A stretch of 14,775 nucleotides of DNA, from NCBI GenBank assembly GCA_903913355.1, contig CAIWKU010000491.1, forward strand, positions 1-14,775, given 5' to 3'. The stretch is from an uncultured Bacteroidota bacterium. Lineage in GTDB: Bacteria; Bacteroidota; Bacteroidia; Chitinophagales; Chitinophagaceae. The position numbers were made by a program, and so were the translations under genes. Within the stretch, counting starts at the first letter, position 1, and the number at the start of each line of letters is the position of its first letter. Under the pieces are notes generated by a model. The model searched no databases. It was not told the origin of the DNA and saw only the letters and a program-made list of their open reading frames with translations. Shown here in pieces: positions 13,797-14,775 of this stretch.

Positions 13797-14225
13797 CTAT
13801 TCTCCCTTCTCCCCATTAAACTTCCACGAAACCCCATATTTATCTCTCAACTGTCCGAAAATCCCAAACGGCATATTTTGTAATTCGATGAAAACGATAT
13901 TCTCCCTGACTGCCCCTTCTGCCAATTTATCAAAAATGGTTTTCAATTCATCATATGTTTTGCCAATAACGAATATGCTAAAAGTATTCCCCTGTTTTGG
14001 TTCCAGTTCAGGAGATGCCATCCAGTCGGAAGCTGAAAATTGTATTTCCCCACTTTTCAATTGCGCATAAATGATTCTGTTATGCATTTCTACCGGAAAC
14101 TGCGCTTTCATGGGTGTATCCCCAAGTTTTGTCAATTCCAACTTACCACCCAGGCAATGATGGTAAAAACTCATTGCCTCAGCACAATTTCCATCGAATA
14201 ACAGAAAGGGTGTACAGTGTAACAT
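13797..14225 (-). CDS. PhnB-like VOC family protein
   Basis: A 142-residue soluble protein of the PhnB/YjdN branch of the VOC fold. It shows the family's opening, TPFLLFDGNCAEAMSFYHHCLGGKLEL (the usual form is F-x-G-x-C-x-E-A-x-x-F-Y), an IIYAQLKSGEIQFSASD strand pair, and the ending MPFGIFGQLRDKYGVSWKFN, which corresponds to the G-x-x-F-G-x-x-x-D-x-F-G-V-x-W signature. E. coli PhnB is not needed for phosphonate use, so the name carries no functional claim. ATG at 14225 gives a full-length N-terminus. A weak hairpin lies between it and the gene upstream, and repeat copy e lies 21 nt behind its stop. It is the second VOC gene within 2.6 kb; the two belong to different branches and are not a recent duplication. 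Confidence 0.87.
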   Translation of the reverse strand: MLHCTPFLLFDGNCAEAMSFYHHCLGGKLELTKLGDTPMKAQFPVEMHNRIIYAQLKSGEIQFSASDWMASPELEPKQGNTFSIFVIGKTYDELKTIFDKLAEGAVRENIVFIELQNMPFGIFGQLRDKYGVSWKFNGEKGE

Positions 14226-14261
14226 GTTTTTGTTTTAACAGTTTAACGAGAAGAAAAAGAA

Positions 14262-14277
14262 TATTCTTATGAGAATA
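14262..14277 (-). terminator. weak AT-rich terminator-like hairpin
   Basis: TATTCT (14262-14267) and AGAATA (14272-14277) form a 6-bp stem with a 4-nt loop; on the minus strand a CTTTTTCTTCT-like tract follows a few bases later. It lies 23 nt past the stop of the next gene, so it could end that transcript before the PhnB-like gene. The stem is AT-rich and therefore weak; it could instead be an operator. Confidence 0.35.
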
Positions 14278-14300
14278 ATATTTCCGTTTTTTATTTTACA

Positions 14301-14714
14301 TTAAAGTATTTCTTCAATCAAAAAATAGATCTTATTATCTATCATTTTACAATCTTTATATAGTTTTACTTTTAACTTTATAATTTCTCCTATTGTAAAG
14401 TCACGATATATTTTGGCATCTTTTTTAATTGGCAAAAAATAGGTTGTTGTAGAATCAGAAAAAAGTGTAAAGTGTAGACCGGATAATAATCCTGAGTAGT
14501 CACTTTTCTTTAATACACCAGGGCAAATGTTCTTATAACTATCCCAACCAAATTTTCCCCAACTTCTAAAATGTCCCCAAACAACAATACTCTCGGATTC
14601 TGATTTTAGTGTATTTTGAATTTTTATTAAGTCATCGTAATTTTTTACATTTTTAATTTGCGAAAATGCATGTAAACTAAAAATTACAAAAAGAGATGTA
14701 CTTACTATTTTCAT
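14301..14714 (-). CDS. secreted protein of unknown function
   Basis: I do not recognise this 137-residue protein. It opens with a signal peptide, MKIVSTSLFVIFSLHAFS, probably cut before Q19, with no lipobox Cys. The mature part has VVWGHFRSWGKFGWD near 44-58, a Cys in NICPG, LHFTLFSDSTTTYFLP, and a basic end GEIIKLKVKLYKDCKMIDNKIYFLIEEI. The strand pattern, with a Gly-rich turn in the first strands and a final long hairpin, resembles a small OB-fold, but that is a guess. ATG at 14714 is set by the signal peptide. Base composition is lower in GC than the neighbours. Both its flanks look independent: a weak hairpin behind it and a gene-free edge of 61 bp in front. Confidence 0.7.
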   Translation of the reverse strand: MKIVSTSLFVIFSLHAFSQIKNVKNYDDLIKIQNTLKSESESIVVWGHFRSWGKFGWDSYKNICPGVLKKSDYSGLLSGLHFTLFSDSTTTYFLPIKKDAKIYRDFTIGEIIKLKVKLYKDCKMIDNKIYFLIEEIL

Positions 14715-14775
14715 ATCTCAAATTTATCTACTTAAAGGGGATTTTATTGTAACCTAAGTATATACTGCCAATAAG

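Noticed and set aside
14719..14726. Perfect TAnnTTTG box (TAAATTTG, minus strand) before the unknown secreted gene
   Set aside because: It ends only 4 nt before the ATG and has no TTG at the right distance, so it would imply a leaderless transcript; a chance match in AT-rich DNA is more likely.

Overview
The window is a stretch of a Bacteroidota chromosome, most likely from the Chitinophagales/Chitinophagaceae. The signs are the gene order rplM-rpsI-rpsB-tsf, start codons without Shine-Dalgarno sequences but with A/T-rich upstream bases, a TAnnTTTG-type -7 box, a DUF4369 protein, and a long RND pump of the kind common in that phylum. The genus is an inference; no marker gene in the window settles it.

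Layout. (1) 1-4413, plus strand: the 3' part of an HlyD-type membrane-fusion protein and a complete 1199-residue RND permease, closed by a strong hairpin terminator at 4442-4472. (2) 4515-4968: a compact unit of one GxxExxY-family gene held tightly between two imperfect inverted repeats of about 32 nt. (3) 4985-7549, minus strand: a class I/II PLP aminotransferase of the YbdL/kynurenine-aminotransferase type and a TolC-family outer-membrane protein, which may be the outer-membrane partner of the pump although it lies on the other strand. (4) 7583-11306, minus strand: the housekeeping block, read in the order rplM, rpsI, rpsB, tsf, a terminator, then pyrH. The rplM-rpsI-rpsB-tsf genes appear to form one transcript; pyrH (perhaps with tolC) lies beyond the terminator. 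(5) 11307-11649: a gene-free stretch with the rplM leader, a GC-rich patch and one repeat copy. (6) 11650-14775, minus strand: a loose series of small accessory genes (two VOC proteins, a DUF4369 protein lacking its usual thioredoxin domain, an NTF2-like lipoprotein, and a secreted protein I do not recognise).

The least ordinary signal is a repeat family built from CACAGAT-like heptamers. Five copies are visible: two flank the GxxExxY gene in inverted orientation, and three lie just beyond the stop codons of accessory genes in region 6, always in the same orientation relative to the gene. One of these sits 11 nt past a DUF4369 gene that ends exactly where the thioredoxin domain usually begins. 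Together they suggest a small repeat-linked gene-shuffling or repeat-targeting system whose only nuclease-like gene here is the GxxExxY protein. The repeats and their geometry are seen directly; mobility is inference.
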